Assembly: GCF_040939455.1 (NCBI RefSeq)
Contig: NC_134116.1
Span: 41,989,400-42,053,399 of the forward strand
From: Microcebus murinus
Lineage: Eukaryota; Chordata; Mammalia; Primates; Cheirogaleidae
Direction of reading: 5' to 3'
Length of the DNA stretch: 64,000 nt
Below are positions 12,036 through 24,489 of the stretch, one piece after another. Positions within the stretch are counted from its first letter, which is position 1. Each line of letters begins with the position of its first letter. The position numbers and the translations under genes were made by a program. Under the pieces are notes generated by a model. The model did no database searches and was not told the origin of the DNA. It worked only from the letters and a program-made list of their open reading frames with translations.

Positions 12036-12794
12036 TCTGTTCATTATACTATGGAACTTTCATTTTGTTAGACAGCTGTCCTAAATTAGAGTGAAATCTT
12101 TGGCTTGTCAAAAGATCAAGCAGTCCCTAAGCAACAGTGACTATTGCAGCTTCCAGGTAGATTTGCCAAATTTGCATATACTCAGCCTGTAATGTCTTTG
12201 TTTATTACTTATACAGACAGCATAAGCCATATCAGCTTGATGCCACACAATTGTGTCAACAGGGCATTCCACGGAACCCGAAGGAAGGGGCCCTGAGCAG
12301 GGGGTTGTTCTGTCACTGAGGAGTCAATTCTCAACTACAGTGAAGTGGCTTTATGTACTAAAGTTCTGCCCGAGTGAGTCAAAACTGAAATTTCCAGGCC
12401 TCACTAGCATCAGAGAGGTGGATGAGAAATTGCCTCATGGCAGGCTCATGTAAAAGAGAGGGTCTCCCACAAAATAGAGAAGTAGATGAGAAATGTGACA
12501 ATTCCTCACAAGACTACATATCTTGAGATGTTCCAGAGAGAATCAGAGGCATCTACCAAGTATTTGATGAGGCTGCAGTTGAGCTTTGTCTATGTGGCTT
12601 GTATGCAGGTGTACAAGGTTGTCACCATGACATGGCAGGCCATTCCCCTTATGCTTAGGAATAATCTTTTCTTTTCTTGTATGAAATTAACAATATTTTT
12701 TGGTTGAAATCTTGTCTGCATTCCAGGCCATCTTATCTCTGCTACCACTGCCACCTTTATCATTGTCATCATCATCATACAAAAAGCCTTTATA
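12036..12794. other. Unrecognised intergenic DNA
   Basis: This stretch is less AT-rich than its neighbours and contains short open frames at 12253-12453 and 12486-12707. The predicted peptides contain no domain I recognise, and no splice-site or polyadenylation arrangement supports an exon. It could be a repeat too old or too lineage-specific for me to name. Confidence 0.4.
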
Positions 12795-12940
12795 GAATTT
12801 ATTACTTTCCAGGCACACATATCAGCACCATTTAATTATCACAACATACCAATCTGGTTGGTATTTTTAATGTTCCCAGTCTATAGATGAGGAAACTGAC
12901 ACATAAGAGACATTAAATGAGTCATAAAGCATACATACCA
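12795..12940 (+). mobile_element. MIR SINE, ancient
   Basis: The core and 3' half are visible: 'caccatttaattatcacaac', then 'tatagatgaggaaactgaca', then 'cattaaatgagtcataaagc'. These match the order of the MIR consensus in decayed form. Confidence 0.8.
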
Positions 12941-15580
12941 ATATGTAGTCTTTCTTTTCAGAAAAATATTCTTATGAGACTTTTCAATTTTGATGAATCA
13001 GGAGCCCTACCTCAAGATGAACTGCATTTATTCTATAGCACATAGCCCTGTAATTAACTAGCTACACAAACTAGTTGATAAGGGCATAGATCACTTTTAT
13101 TTTATTCTTGTGGTTTAGAAAAGTAAATTATGTAGAGGTCTCCCTAATGGGCATCAAACTCATTCTTTAAATCTATGTGTGCCTGATAGTTACTTTTCCC
13201 CACCTAGTTCAAGACTAGAAGAAACTTTACAACTTAATCTTCGTTATTTTATTTCTGTTAATATTGCTTTTGATTAATTGCACTTGTTCTTTATATTATT
13301 GACCTATTTTGAAACATTTTATTAAAGAACTCTGTGAAACTATTTGCTGTAATTATGAATGTTGTTGGGAATCTATTGCTAACTACATTATTTTATCATC
13401 TTTACATAAACATATGAGAGCAATTTCTGTTTTCCTCCCTTTTTTTGGAGTAACTGGTTTGTTTTTCTCCTTCTGGTAAGTGCAAATAATGTAATTCAGG
13501 TTTTACAAATGCCTTTTGAGAAAAATATGTTCTAGATATTGTTAATAGGTATCTTGGGATTTAAAAAATTGTTATCTCTTTCACTAATAAATATATTTGC
13601 TTCATCAAGAAGCAAAGTAGTATAGGTTATATTTTTTTCAGGGTTTTCAAACCTTTATTATGTACAATTTGAATCTCCTAAAGAAGAGTATAATGTATAT
13701 TGAAAATGAAAGTTGACTTAATCAAGAATTTTTTTTTCACAGTACTTCAACCAGTATTTGTGAAACTGATTTTATTGACCATATTTTCCTTTAACTTAAC
13801 TACTAGAAAGTATATAGTCTAAATTGTGGCCACATATTAGGAAATATATAGGACTACACAGTAGCCCTAGCTTCCCATTCTCATTACTTTGTTCTGAATT
13901 TTTAAAATATTAATAATTATCCTCAACTGCAATTTAATTTAATTTTATGTTATATACTTTAATGCCTCAAATTCATTTTAAATAAAAAATAATTGACAAC
14001 AAAAATAGATGTTGAATGGATAACCTTGCTCTAATTATAGAACTATTCCTATTTATTGTCACCTCTACCATCTAGAACTCACAATAGTACAGTAATGGTT
14101 AAATAATTTTGCTTTTTTTTTAAGTGGAGTTTTATTATCTGGAATATTATAGAATTTGTTTCAAGTTTCAGATTTCACATAAACTGTTCCATTGAGCCTA
14201 GTGGAGAAAAAGTATTTTTCTCTAAATTATTTTTTATATTATAATAAGATTCTGAAACAAGCATGCATTATTAAGGCAATTGAATTGTCTTAAACATTTT
14301 CAACTCATACCAGGAGTTCACAAAATCAGCCTCAGGCACTAAAAAACTTAAAAGCCAGTCTGATGGTGTTTCTTACAAATATTCTTTGAATTTTATGACT
14401 TGTCTCCCACATGAGGCGTAATAGTTTCAATGTTCTAATTAGTACTTGTGTATATTGCTATTACTTTGTCTCTTTAATCACATTATTAAGACTGTTATGG
14501 AGATTCCTTATAGAATCACACTTTATAATAGTGTTTCTAATTTGAATATGTCCTTTTTTATGTTGTCTGATTCTGAAACATCATAAACTCTTTTTATGGG
14601 TCCTTTGATAGTAGTCACTTTCCCTCTTTATGCTTGATTAGGACATACAGTACTAAGTAATAAAGAAATTTCCTGAAGCTTTAGAGTTTTAGCATCAGGA
14701 AAAAAAAAATGAACTTCCTTTTCCTCGTGTTCTTATGCTGGGACAAGTAAAGATATTTTTAAACCAATATTGTTTATTGAATGCTTTACTGGATTATATA
14801 TAAGGAATTCTACTGAATATATATTTGACTAATTTTTTAAGTTTGAATTTAATTGTCATAAGCCCTGGTAGTGCTTAAGACTCTTGTCTGTAAATATTAT
14901 TTGTTGTAAGCCAACATGTACCATTTTAAAAAGAAATACCTTAATTATTATATACTGATAGACATATAACACACTAGGAGAAGTTAAAGTATACTTTTGT
15001 AATGCCTCCTATTTCAAAATAATTGACTAAATAGTTTAACTAGTCTCTGTCTTTACCTTCTATTATTCTCCTTGAAAAGAAGAAGAATTCAAAATGAAAA
15101 AAAAATTTGCAAAAACTTTGTTAGATAACTTGACCCATATGAGTTCAGAAATAGTTTCACAAAACTCTTTCCCAATATAGAATTTTAGTCTTAGTTTTAA
15201 ACTTCCAAATATATAGCCAATCACTGAGAACAACCCTCACAAGATTCCTACACAGACTTATTTTAATATATGCAAAAACACCTTTAAAATCTTAAGTGCA
15301 TTTTAGTCTAATTTTGCCTACTGAAAGTAGAATGATAAAAATTATTTTTTAAATATTTACTTAATTCCTTTCTCTACTTTAACCTTCCAAATACTTATAT
15401 GAAAATAATTTCAACTGCAGCTGTGTGTCTCCCATTAACATGGAGACATTTCTGAAAATCCCATCATTGTTACAATCACAATGGACATGCAGTTTGATTT
15501 TGATGACCATAAATCTTCTAGAATATAACTTAGTACTCTTTTCTCTCTGATTTCTTGTATTATTTTTGAGTAGAGCTTGA
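12941..15580. other. AT-rich intergenic DNA, nothing recognised
   Basis: 2.6 kb without any repeat or gene that I can name. The open frame at 15379-15603 (minus) is short and domain-free. Confidence 0.5.
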
Positions 15581-15582
15581 GA

Positions 15583-15765
15583 TAAAGTTGCAAGATTTAG
15601 CATATAAACAGGACACTCAGTGAAAACTGCATTTCAGATAAATAGCAAATAATATTTCAGTTATTATATCCCATGAAATATTTAAGATATGCTTATACCA
15701 AAATAATTTTTTTTTGCAAATGAAAATTTCACCAGTCATCTGGAAACCCTAACTTGGCATAAAAA
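15583..15765. repeat. Ancient interspersed repeat, family not named
   Basis: The text 'agttgcaagatttagcatat', 'tttcagataaatagcaaata' and the closing 'catctggaaaccctaac' correspond to a widespread old mammalian repeat that I recognise by sound but cannot name with certainty. Orientation is unassigned. Confidence 0.45.
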
Positions 15766-15827
15766 GAACACTGAATAAATGTTATTTAAGTTCTCAAAGT
15801 AGAAAAGTATGAGAGTGAAGTTAAAGC

Positions 15828-16420
15828 TGTCAGGTTTTAGCCTGAAATGTCGGTTTTTGACGTGCTCATGGCTGAAGAATGACCAGACATGCCAAAGTTA
15901 GGCAGGCACGAAAATGAGGTTTATTGAGGAGAGAAAGATAGCATTATAGGGTAAGAGCAAGATACAGGTTTACAGAGCATGGTACATATGCCACAGATGC
16001 CAACCAGACCCATTGTCGTAGCAAAGGAGAGGAAAAGGTGGAGTGCAAAATGAAAGACAGCCTGGTTATGGTCTGTGTCTTGTTTTATAGTTTCTGGATA
16101 GGGTCCTCCCCATGGTTCAAATGTCACCATGGAACCACTTTGATTGGATAGTTGGGGAACTGTATGACCCGAGGCTTACTATGTGCATGAGGGTTCTAGC
16201 TCACTTTCCAGACTTTATGGTACCCATGCGATTTGGCCTGTGGGCCAGAGAGTCCTCTGCATTCTTTTGCAGCTGGTGCACCAAGTTCTGATTGGCAGAT
16301 TCGTAGGGTATTTTCTCCTTCCCCAGATATGGAGAATTAGGGTGGGGCAGGACCAAGATGGGAGCAACACGCCCACTTTTGTTCCTAGGAGACTCGGAAT
16401 CCCTCACTATCTACCTAACA
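15828..16420 (-). mobile_element. Solo retroviral LTR, antisense
   Basis: 593 bp bounded by an imperfect terminal inverted repeat (tgtcagg at the left, cctaaca at the right), so it has TG...CA ends. On the minus strand a TATA-like box (actataaaac, plus-strand position about 16083-16092) lies about 160 bases before an AATAAA (plus 15920-15925), the U3-R-U5 order of a retroviral LTR. It is richer in C and G than its surroundings. Flanking 4-mers aagc and aacc match at 3 of 4 positions and may be a mutated target duplication. No internal gag, pol or env text is adjacent, so it is solo. The layout suggests a class I (gammaretrovirus-like) source, which is inference. Open frames inside it are not genes. 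Confidence 0.8.
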
Positions 16421-16990
16421 AACCTGTTATATAATTCTTTCCAATTTGCCAAGGTAGGTGGATTATCTTTGCCACTCTATTTCCATGTTAGCAAATGTAA
16501 TTTAGAGCATAGTCAAAAGTCAGGTTAGTCTTAAAACTTAAATCTTAAAATAGGACTTTTGAAATCTAAAACAATAACTTTCATGACATCTAGTTAAATC
16601 AATGATCAGAGAATGATAGACCCGGACAATGTCAAAAATACATCTTACTCTCAGCCAGAGATGGGCTGAGCTTTAACTGAGCAAGTGGACTGTGAATTTA
16701 CACCAGTGGTGGAAGAATGAAAGAGACAGAGGACCACCAGACACATAGCATATGGTTGCTGAAGAGTCAAAATACAGCTCATTACCAGCCAGCAGCTTGG
16801 AAAAGACAAGCCAACCTGTTGACATCAGGACAATAAAGAAAACCACCTAGAGCTGTGGTTTCTAAGTGTATTTTTTTGTTCATTTCTAGAGTTGAGAAAT
16901 TTATTTTTAAAAAGTGATTGATGTTAGAGTGGAGGAATTAAAATTATACATGCCTGGCCCTGCCATAGGATATTTAATTTTAATATATCT
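16421..16990. other. Unrecognised intergenic DNA
   Basis: I see no gene and no named repeat. 16600-16860 is less AT-rich than the surroundings and may be an old LTR or repeat remnant, but I cannot support a name. Confidence 0.4.
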
Positions 16991-16994
16991 ATGA

Positions 16995-17404
16995 CAGCTT
17001 TAAATTTTTCAGCTTTGTTGAGGTACAGTTGACAAATAAAAAATGTGTATATTTAAAATGTACAACTTTATGTTTTGATATATATGTGCATTGTAAAGTA
17101 TCTACTGCAATCAAGCTAATTAACATATTCAACACCTTACATAGTTACTTTTTTTTTTCTTTTCTTTTCTTTGTTTTCTTCTTTTTCAGTGTGAGGTAAG
17201 AACACTTAAGATCTATCCCATTAGCAAATTTTAAATATACAATACAGTACTGTTAACTATAGTCATATTGTTATACCTTAGATCTCCATTTATTCATTTT
17301 GCATAAGTGAAACTCTGTATCTTTGACCCACATCTCCCCATATTCCCCTTCCTCAATGCTGACAACCACCATTTTACTCTCTGCTTCTGTGAGTTTGACA
17401 GTTC
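16995..17404 (-). mobile_element. Antisense L1M 3' UTR
   Basis: The reversed L1M 3' UTR is legible: 'ttgttgaggtacagttgaca', 'aatacagtactgttaactat', 'gacaaccaccattttactct' and 'tctgtgagtttgaca'. It joins the sense ORF2 piece at 17405. Confidence 0.8.
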
Positions 17405-17650
17405 TCAAATCACTAATCAGCAGAGAAATGCAAATGAAAACCACAATGAGATATCACCTCACACTTCTTAGAAAGGATATCATCAGAGAAACAAACAAAC
17501 AAACAAACAAAAGATAAGTGTTGGCAAAGATGTGGAGAAAAGGGAACTATCACTACACATTCTCCTTGTGAGAATGTAAATTAGTAAAGCCATTATAAAA
17601 CAAGTATGGAGGTTCCTCAAAAAATTAAATATAAGACAGCTGTAATTTTT
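17405..17650 (+). mobile_element. Sense L1 ORF2 C-terminal fragment (inverted 5' part?)
   Basis: The text 'atcactaatcagcagagaaa' and 'aaaaccacaatgagatatca' is L1 ORF2 in sense, continuing to 'agtatggaggttcctcaaaa'. It is head-to-head with the antisense 3' UTR on its left. An internal (CAAA)n run lies at 17488-17513. The pair may be one L1 with a 5' inversion. Confidence 0.85.
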
Positions 17651-18769
17651 TAAAGCACAACAAAAGATTCATTGTATAATCCCAGTCAAGATCTCTGGAA
17701 AGATCTATTTTGTTGAGAATATTTTAGTAGTAGTAAAATTTTTCCCCAGTATGTCACTTCTACTGTGAAATATTTTATTACATGATTATATTGTGCATTC
17801 TATAAATGTGCTGAATATAATTTTTATGTATATACATATCCCCACAACATATATATGAGATTACTCTTTAAAACTTTATCTCCCTCCATTTGTAGTTTCA
17901 GGAAGAATTTATTTGTATCTGAGCAGGCCCTTTCCCCAAGTGTTTTCAGACAACGTGCATGAATGAAATATGCTCCCAGTTCTTGCATATACTCCAGTGA
18001 GTTTCTTTTACAATAACAGGTGAATTTTATTTTGCTTGGTTATAGAGTTTTACATTTTTGACCCTTTCATTTGTTGATAGATACAATTCTATTCTCACTT
18101 AGCTCCTAGTGTCAAAATAAAACAAAAACAAAAACAAAAAAAACCATAAAAGTTGAATGCAAATTCCTTTGTTAGTAAGTTTTTCTTTCTGCCTAAGGGG
18201 CTATGAGTGTTTCTTTATGTTTAGATGTAAGGCATTGTAAGAAGTTATATTTCAACAAGTTTTACATTTTCTATATTGAATTAAGAGTATGAATTACTTT
18301 ACAAATGATCTACTGGGTGATATTTATGTGCTCAAGTTAGCAAATAAAATTCTATTTAATCTATAATACACTGTAAAGAATTTAGAATAAATATTCAATG
18401 AGAAGAAAGAGCATCGGCTGAGAAGGCTAGCCGGCCACTCATGAGGGTTCACATAGGCTGGCACCTACATTTAAGGATTCACCACTGCCCAGAGTTTGAG
18501 CCTTGAGGCTGAGAACATTGTTTTTGTTATTGATCCAATGTTGACTGTCCCCCACATGTTTTAGTCTGAAAAGTTCATAAAGCATAACATAAAGTATATA
18601 AAATAGAATATAAATATATTAATTTACAATAAGTGAAAGAATAAATGGAAACACAAGATGTGGGAATTAGTTTAGCTAGCATATTCTTCCCCCTGTAGCC
18701 AAAAGCATTTAAAGCCATGTTATCAGACTATCTTACAGCAAGCACTGAGTCACTTAAAAATTAAAGCTA
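17651..18769. other. AT-rich intergenic DNA, nothing recognised
   Basis: No gene or repeat named. A short (CAAAAA)-type run occurs at about 18118-18142. Confidence 0.5.
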
Positions 18770-20920
18770 TTATTTATTGAAACTCTACCTTGTGCCAGAT
18801 GCTGTCCCAGGTGTTGAGGATACAACATTACCCAAGATAGGCATGATTGCTGCCATTAGGAAGCTTAAATTCTAGTGGGAAGTGAAGATATTTTGCAAGC
18901 AACAAAATAAAAGAGAGTAATATGAATACAAAGAGGCTTACATAAGATAATTGGAGCCAAAAGGAAGTATGCCATGAGAAGATAATGTTCATGTTAAGAT
19001 CTGAAAACAGTTAGTTAGGTGGAAAGGTTCGAAGCAGCACATTTGAAACAGAAACATGCTTGTGTGCAGATCCTGAGGTAGAGAAGAGCTTGACTTTCCA
19101 GTCATTGAATGAAGGACCCTATGTTTGGAGGGTAGAAAGCAAGGAAGATAATGGTGATGAGAGACAAGAGAGAAGTGCAGGAAGGTTGCAGATCCTTTTA
19201 GGCAATATGGATTTTATCCTCAGAACGATAGTAAATTATTGGGCTAATGAATAATATGATCTGACTTGTAATAAAACAATGAAACAAAACAAACAAAAAA
19301 CACTCTGAGTGCTGGATAGTCAGGGAACTGAGAGGGGACAAAAATGTAAATGAAGGAAAATGTAGCAGAAGAAAAAGGAACCTGTGCAGTTTAGAGTCTA
19401 GTTATATCAGTAGAGATGAAGAGATATTAAAAAAATTAGATATATTTATAAATAGAAAATACAAAATTTTGTAATGGATCAGATATGTGAATTAAATAAA
19501 GAATAAAGAAACTAAAAAAGTTTGTGGTTATTAGTTTAAAGTTAGCAAGTGGATGGATGAAACAGCCACTTAAAAATACAGAGATTGTAAAAGGTAAAGC
19601 AGATGAGAAGGGCAGATGAGACCAGATTTTAATTTTGGACGAGCTAAAATACACACATGATATAAATATAGAAATGTTGAATAAATCTTTGACTATATGG
19701 CCTGGAACTCAGGAGTGAGATCTGATCTAGCAATACAATTTCAGCGTCACTGATATGAAATGGCATTTATACCCATGAGGATAGACATTTTATAGTAAAA
19801 AAACAGGGATTGGGAAGTAAAGGACTTTCAGGAAAGTCCTTTCCTGAACCTGAGGAAACTCCAGTATTTAAACAGTGCTAAAAAGAATAGCAGCAAAGGG
19901 GCCTAGAAAGGAACAACCAGAGACATAAGAGAGAAATAGGGAAAATGTTGGAAAAGAAACTCTCTTTTTTGAAAGCAAAGCATGCTTACAGAAAATTAAG
20001 AAGAGACCTGACAAGGTATGTGAAGAAGAATATAAATTAATCTTTAATATAAGCTAATCATCACTATGAGTTAATTATTAATATATTATTATATTAATAT
20101 AAGTTTATCATACATATAAGTTAATCATTAATGACCCTAATGATTTCTAAAGCCAATATAGATTGGGTCAATAGGTGAATTGAGTAATAGATGAAGGATT
20201 ATGTGTGTGGACAACTTTTTTGAGAAGCTATGATAAAAACAAGGATGGAGAGAGAAAGAAGCAAATGGAATGAGGTTGGAGGGCAAGGGTGTGCTCTTTT
20301 TCAAAATGAAAGATATTATAGCCAGTTTCAATATTAGCTAAAATTAACCAGTAGAGAAAGATGGCTTTTAAAATGAAGGAAAGAATGGAGACAAGAAATT
20401 TGAAAGTGCATGAGATATGTGGTGGTGTGGACATTTGGAAAGAGATGGCTCTTTATTCCCTGTACTAGATGGAAGAATATGATAGAAAAAAGATACCAAA
20501 ATGGTTCATATCTTTGGTAGAGAGGAGATAAAAAATTTGAACCATGTGGCTATTTTTTATTTTTTCACTGGAGTATAAAGGTACCTAAGAGCTGAGGAGG
20601 TAAGTAGGGAAAATGAGTAGTTGGTTCAGAAGTTAAAAAGTAGAGAATAAGATATTTGATGTAGTGAGTGACAGAAGCAGCTTATAAGAGAATTTCATTA
20701 ACATTTTAGAAATATATTAAATGTTCATTTGAGGATGGTGATCATGAAATGTTTAATAATTCCAAGATTCCCTATTTTCTTACTTTCTTCAGATAGAGAG
20801 GAGGGACTTTTAGCTTACTTCAAGATTGTGTAATAGTAATTCCGGAAGATGTGTGATATGGAGATAAAAACAAGGGAGTTAAAGGCTATATGTAAGATGA
20901 ATGGTTCATGGTCAAAATAA
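18770..20920 (-). mobile_element. Long L2 LINE copy, antisense
   Basis: The left end reads as the reversed L2 3' UTR: 'accttgtgccagatgctgtc', 'aaattctagtgggaa'. It continues through the reversed 3' coding region: 'gcaatatggattttatcctc', 'aatatgatctgacttgtaat'. The reversed RT region follows at 19330-20450: 'caaggatggagagagaaaga', 'aagatggcttttaaaatgaa'. Order and orientation fit a single L2 of about 2 kb that keeps part of the reverse transcriptase. It is too decayed to translate, and the right boundary is approximate. Confidence 0.75.
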
Positions 20921-20925
20921 ATACT

Positions 20926-21330
20926 TGTATTAGTTAGGATGCCACATTAGCTGCTGTGAAAAACAAGTCAGTCAGTGGTTCAAATAAGAAAGAATGTTTT
21001 GTAAAAATGTCTAACACAATCAGTCCAGAATTGATAAAGTAATTCCATAGTAGTGTGGATGAAATTTCCTATATCTTTGCTATGCTAACCTCAATGTCAG
21101 TTTCTATATTGTGGTCTAAGACGTATGACAGCTGCCCCCATCATATCTACCTTCTAGCCAAAAGGAAGGGGGGAAAGTGAATGGGATACCTGTTCCTCTC
21201 CAACTAATGGCTCAATCCAAACCTTGAGTTCATAACTTTTGTCCATATCTCATTGGTCAGAACATATTTGTATGGCCACATCTAGTTGCAAGAGAGTTTA
21301 GAATATATAATCTTTTTATTATTGTCTGCA
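20926..21330. repeat. Ancient interspersed repeat, family not named
   Basis: Text such as 'acatcttattggtcagaac'-like wording at 21248-21264 and 'tggccacatctagttgcaag' at 21275, plus 'ttagctgctgtgaaaaacaa' at the left end, recurs widely in mammalian genomes. I recognise it as an old repeat but cannot give its family. Confidence 0.5.
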
Positions 21331-22344
21331 TACCTAATCATAACTATTACCAGAGAAGAAGGGGGATGCTAGGAGTCTCTGTCACAAGCAATACAGCCTA
21401 AACTCTGGAAATAGAAAACAGAAGGAAAAGGATGCTACTTGGGTGACAACTTCCTCATGTATTCACTTCAGTTTCTTTAGAGAAAAGCATTCAGCAAAAC
21501 AATATTGATTTCAAGCATGAACATTTTACTGTAAAGGGTTAACTCAGTAGGCTTGGGGTGCTCAAACATGCACATTCCAAAGAATAGCATCATTAATTAG
21601 AATTGACGTTTATTTTAAATGAGTTTGATAAATTCAAAATGAGAATCAGACTTGGTATATTATGTTGAGTTTTTAAAATTATGAAGGCAGTTTTGTCTTT
21701 TCTAGAATATATATTTATGTACATTAATGTTATTTTTATTTATACTTTACTTAACATTAAAACCATGGATTAGTCAAAAACAGGAATAAATTAGTAGAAC
21801 ATGATCTAGCTTCAAAAGTTAATGAAAATATAATTAGTATTGCTTGTGCTACATGTAGCTGAAAAGTCATAAATCCTATTAATCCTTCTTAGTTCACAAA
21901 TTATTGACCTGATAGGCATAATCTCTTAGCTTTATTGTGTCAATTTAGCTAAAGTGTTTGAACATTGTCTTGAGCTAAAAATTCTTCCCTATTATTTCAA
22001 TGATTTAAAGAAACAAAAATAATTTGATAATAAACAAAAAACTCATCAGAAAAAAATTTTATGAAATTATCTATATAAGTCTATGTATAGACATAGTATG
22101 GTACACACAAATATATGACAAAAGAAGTAACATTTTTGGATACAGAATATTTGCATTCAAAACTAAGAAGTCCCATCAAAAATACTTTTGAATTTCTGAG
22201 TATAAAACTAAATCAAAATATCTTAGGCATTCATAAATCAAATAAGAGTTTTATTTAGTTATGTTGGAATAATCTATTTTGACTATCTAACTTTGATGCT
22301 TTGTTCAGCCTATTCCATTCAAGCTAACAGAGTGTAACAAGGAG
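21331..22344. other. AT-rich intergenic DNA, nothing recognised
   Basis: No gene or repeat that I can name. Confidence 0.5.
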
Positions 22345-22560
22345 GTGACATGTTTTAGTGAAATTAATACAAACTTGGGGTAAAGTTGTTAGTTTTTAGT
22401 CTAGGACTCTCCACTACCAGCTTTATAACTTTGGTTGTACTTTAAATCCTTTATATATTTACAATTTCTCATCTGTCAAATAGGGTTGATAACAGGCACT
22501 GCACATTTTTGTTGTGAGAACTGACTTATCATTGCATCAAACTCTCAGTGAATGGTAGTT
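22345..22560 (+). mobile_element. MIR SINE, ancient
   Basis: The MIR order is visible: 'gtctaggactctccactacc', 'ctcatctgtcaaatagggtt', 'tttgttgtgagaactgac'. Confidence 0.7.
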
Positions 22561-23567
22561 GAATCTGAATCTGTTAAAGGAACACTGCTCTGTATTTCCT
22601 GCATACCCACTTAACCTTTAGAGTGGAGCTCTTGACTTACTACTCTGCATGTTTCTCAGCTTGTATTAAGATGTGTTTTTTAATGTTATGTTAACTTGTT
22701 GGGTTCTGTGCTTTAAATGCCATTCATCTATTCATAACTGCATGTATATCTACATCTATTTATATCTAAATCCATATTGCTCAATATTTATGTCTCTATC
22801 TATCTATATATGTTAGCTCTTTTCTTAAGATTCTTTTCTATCATGTGCTCCTGAAAGTAACATTTAATTAACTTTATTTTTCATTAGTCCTTAGAATGGA
22901 ATCTTCACACTATTTAATTAAGAGACATAGCATAATGTTCATTAGTAGAATCTGTTTATAGTAATGAATTCACATCTTATACTTTTAAAAACATTGACTC
23001 ACACAAATAGACTGGGATAGTACTTACTTGATGTATGATGAAAATTTTAATCTAAAAATATGGGTGATCAGTAATATAGTTTATAATTTTATCATGCCAT
23101 AAGCATAGACTTTTATTAGCTTCACTTGAAGGGTGAATTAATCAGAAGTCTCTAGTTATAAAAAAAAAACAAAAATCCTCCTCAGGTTCACTTATATTGA
23201 AGAAGGAATTGATATACTTGTGTAAGTGGCAAGTTCACAAAAATATCATTACTCATAAGGGATAAATATTAGACATCATTCCTATTGGCCTAATCACTGT
23301 AAAGAATGGCAGTGGTTAGGCCAGGTCTGGACCATGTGCCATTCCCTGTGGCTCTATTTACTAAAGAGAATGTATAAAGAAGCAGAGAAAAAGTGTATTC
23401 CCAAGTGAATGTAGCGTTAAAAAATAAAGGGTCTCTTCATAGAAAATCAACTGTCCTGTAATATTTCATTGACATTGAATAAAAAACATATGGCATTTTC
23501 TCTTCTTTATGAAGTTGGAAATAACATTCTTTGGAAACTGGAGTAATAGACTCCCATATAATTACAA
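22561..23567. other. AT-rich intergenic DNA, nothing recognised
   Basis: No gene or named repeat. An A10 run occurs at 23161-23170. Confidence 0.5.
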
Positions 23568-23830
23568 TATTAGTTTTCCATTGCTGCCACAGCAAATTAC
23601 CTCAACTATAGTGCTTAAAGCACCACAAATGTATTTTTTTCATGACTTCTGTAGGTCAGAAGACTGAAATGGTGTGTCTGGTTTCTCTGTTAAGGTTCTC
23701 ACAAGACTAAAATAAAAGTTGTGACCAGGACTGTGGTTCTCAACTATGACTCAGGGTCCCCTTCCAAAAGTTCACTGATTGTTTGCAGAATTCATTTACT
23801 TCTCACACTTTCCATGTATTTCCTTCCATT
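23568..23830 (-). mobile_element. MLT1-type MaLR LTR fragment, antisense
   Basis: The text 'tagttttccattgctgccac', 'agcaaattacctcaactata' and 'ttctgtaggtcagaagactg' is the reversed 3' end of an MLT1-type LTR. Confidence 0.75.
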
Positions 23831-23884
23831 AAACTTCTTGTCAACCCACCCTTGAGACTGCTTTCCAATGCAAATATAATTTTT

Positions 23885-24415
23885 TAAAATTTCTTTTAAG
23901 TGTCTATTTGATCCAAATTATGTTTAAGATAAAATTTAAACACCCTGGCTTAGTCTACAGATCATTAATAATCCAGGTTTTCATTACTTCTCCAGCATAG
24001 GATCATGTCACTCCCTCCAGCTATACTCTTCATATAGATCTCTGCTCATAATAACTATTTGCATGAAAATGCCATAATCTCCTACTCTTTGCTGTTTTCG
24101 CACATAAACATAGAAAATGCAATTCCTTCCCTACTTGTGGGTATTTTGAACATGTCATTGAAAACATTAGTCAAAACATGATTTTTGCCACAACACTTTC
24201 TTGATTCCCCATTTGATTTTTGGTGTCTGCCATCTATATTCCTATAAAAGAGAGTTAATTATTATCATAGACAGCCATTATATTCTTATTATTTATGTAT
24301 CTATTTGGTCTCTCACATTGTCCCCTAGGTTACCATTTCATGTGAAATTTGGTTTCACTAGTACCTAGTTTAATGAGCATTTAATAAATGTTGGTAGAAT
24401 TAATAAAATACAAAG
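23885..24415 (+). mobile_element. L2 LINE 3' part, sense
   Basis: The L2 order runs from 'gataaaatttaaacaccctg' and 'tcactccctccagctatact' to the terminal 'gtacctagtttaatgagcat' and 'ttaataaatgttggtagaat'. Confidence 0.7.
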
Positions 24416-24489
24416 TGAGTTTATGCATCAGTATGCCCATTCCCTATAGACAAGCTTGCAGAGGCAAATTAATTTTATTTTTTGGTAAA

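Noticed and set aside
16183..16434. 83-codon open frame in the solo LTR as a viral protein
   Set aside because: It lies within the U3-like part of the LTR, antisense to its transcription, with no retroviral protein motif.
17488..17513. Possible CRISPR-like or regulatory repeat
   Set aside because: It is a simple (CAAA)n run within an L1 fragment; no spaced repeat structure exists anywhere in the window.
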